From Paracoccaceae bacterium (GTDB lineage: Bacteria > Pseudomonadota > Alphaproteobacteria > Rhodobacterales > Rhodobacteraceae), in assembly GCA_020637675.1 (NCBI GenBank), contig JACKKD010000002.1:806001-870000 (forward strand): a DNA stretch of 64,000 nucleotides, read 5' to 3'. A program made the position numbers and the translations under genes. Positions 63,396 to 64,000 of the stretch are shown piece after piece; within the stretch, counting starts at the first letter, position 1; the number at the start of each line of letters is the position of its first letter. Below the pieces are notes generated by a model. That model was not told the origin of the DNA and made no database searches. It saw only the letters and a program-made list of their open reading frames with translations.

Positions 63396-63751
63396 GCTGT
63401 TTCCTTCTTGAAATTGCTTGGCGCTGGATCGCCGCCGGGACCGTCCCGGCCCTTGCGGGACCGGGAGCCCGTTGGGATCGCTTCCCCGCGCGCAGGAGCC
63501 TTTGGCCGAGGCCGCAGCTCGTCTGCGGCGGGGAAGATGAAATGCATTGGAACTGAAAAAGACTCTTTATAATCGTAGCTTGCCGCACACTTTTAATGCC
63601 GCGCGGATCGCTTGACCGCTTCCTTCCCGGGGTCCAGTATCCTTACCGTGCCCCGTTCCGTCCGCGGCGGATCAACTCCTGCGGCGACTTTTTATTGATC
63701 GGCGCGTCAATATCCAACGAATTCTTCGCATGATTGCCATAAGAGACCCTG
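63396..63751. other. 356-base region between DUF1127 and LysR genes
   Basis: No credible gene. The minus strand has a TATAAA-like element near 63563-63570, upstream of the DUF1127 gene, with no convincing -35. A short dyad CCGGGAC-CG-GTCCCGG-type repeat lies near 63437-63452. Otherwise nothing clear. Confidence 0.5.
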
Positions 63752-64000
63752 ATGGATGTCGAACTCTACCGCACCTTCCTCGCCGTCGCGGATTCCGGCG
63801 GCTTCACCGCTGCGGCGCAGATCGTCGGCCGGACCCAGTCGGCCGTAAGCCAGCAGATCCGGCGGCTGGAGGAGGCCTTCGGCCAGCCCCTGATAGATCG
63901 GACGACGAGCCCCGTGGCGCTGACAGAATACGGCAAGGCCCTGCTGCGCCCCGCCCGCGAGATCGTTGACACCCATGACGAGACCGTCGCCACGTTCCGC
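63752..64000 (+). CDS. LysR family regulator, 5' part only
   Basis: First 83 codons of a LysR-type regulator, open to the window edge. It shows the usual helix-turn-helix: MDVELYRTFLAVADSGGFTAAAQIVGRTQSAVSQQIRRLEEAFGQPLIDR, then TEYGKALLRPAREI. The frame runs off position 64000, so the effector domain is missing here. Upstream is the 356-base gap. Confidence 0.85.
   Translation, partial: MDVELYRTFLAVADSGGFTAAAQIVGRTQSAVSQQIRRLEEAFGQPLIDRTTSPVALTEYGKALLRPAREIVDTHDETVATFR

Noticed and set aside
63437..63452. Terminator downstream of the second LysR promoter region
   Set aside because: Short GC-rich dyad without a U-run; there is no gene that it would plausibly terminate.

Overview
The window is high-GC chromosomal DNA (roughly two thirds G+C) of an alphaproteobacterium, most likely a member of the Rhodobacteraceae (Rhodobacterales). 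The evidence is a complete RcGTA-type gene transfer agent cluster set between fabF-mltG and cysE, an IscR without the usual cluster cysteines, an Usg-family protein, a pyruvate dehydrogenase E1-beta with its own lipoyl domain, and the general gene repertoire. No species can be named from the sequence alone.

Layout. (1) 72-2503: fabF and mltG, overlapping. (2) 2678-17410: a gene transfer agent (GTA) structural cluster in the canonical order g1 to g15, with all frames open, followed by a DUF2793 fibre/spike candidate and a small conserved protein. It has no integrase, replication, repressor or lysis genes. (3) 17792-26157: cysE, then pdhC-pdhB-pdhA, an FtsB-like protein, class I aldolase, an SDR and pgk on the minus strand. 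(4) 26308-37714: two cyclophilins, a DUF3179 protein, an SRAP protease, tyrS, anmK, rarD, a second SDR, enolase, an EamA transporter and an MttB-family methyltransferase. (5) 37908-49885: rplU-rpmA, a GNAT acetyltransferase, a small membrane protein, gyrA, usg, an OsmC protein, a GlsB-like protein, typA, a radical-SAM maturase, a YitT protein and icd. (6) 49988-52524: an acyltransferase, an HD protein, a small unknown protein and an alpha/beta hydrolase. (7) 52700-61269: an iscR-cysteine desulfurase-sufBCDS operon carrying several accessory proteins. (8) 61337-64000: tRNA-Arg(CCG), a divergent cupin/LysR pair, a long DUF1127 protein and the start of a second LysR gene cut by the window edge.

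How parts work together. The GTA genes encode DNA packaging (small and large terminase), the portal, protease and capsid, the head-tail connectors (g6 to g8), the tail tube (g9), chaperones (g10, g10.1), the tape measure (g11) and the baseplate/hub with peptidase (g12 to g15). Together they would package host DNA into small particles. Non-coding signals around them include a promoter-like sequence and a terminator-like hairpin before g1, and strong RNA secondary structure after the capsid gene. The suf operon assembles Fe-S clusters. It is preceded by a palindrome matching the Irr/ICE iron-control box exactly over the putative -10 element, and its repressor IscR keeps only one cysteine.

Most of the rest is ordinary core metabolism. 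The main points for follow-up are the GTA leader and the capsid-g6 RNA structure, the suf promoter and IscR, the accessory proteins inside the suf operon, and several perfect inverted repeats in intergenic regions.
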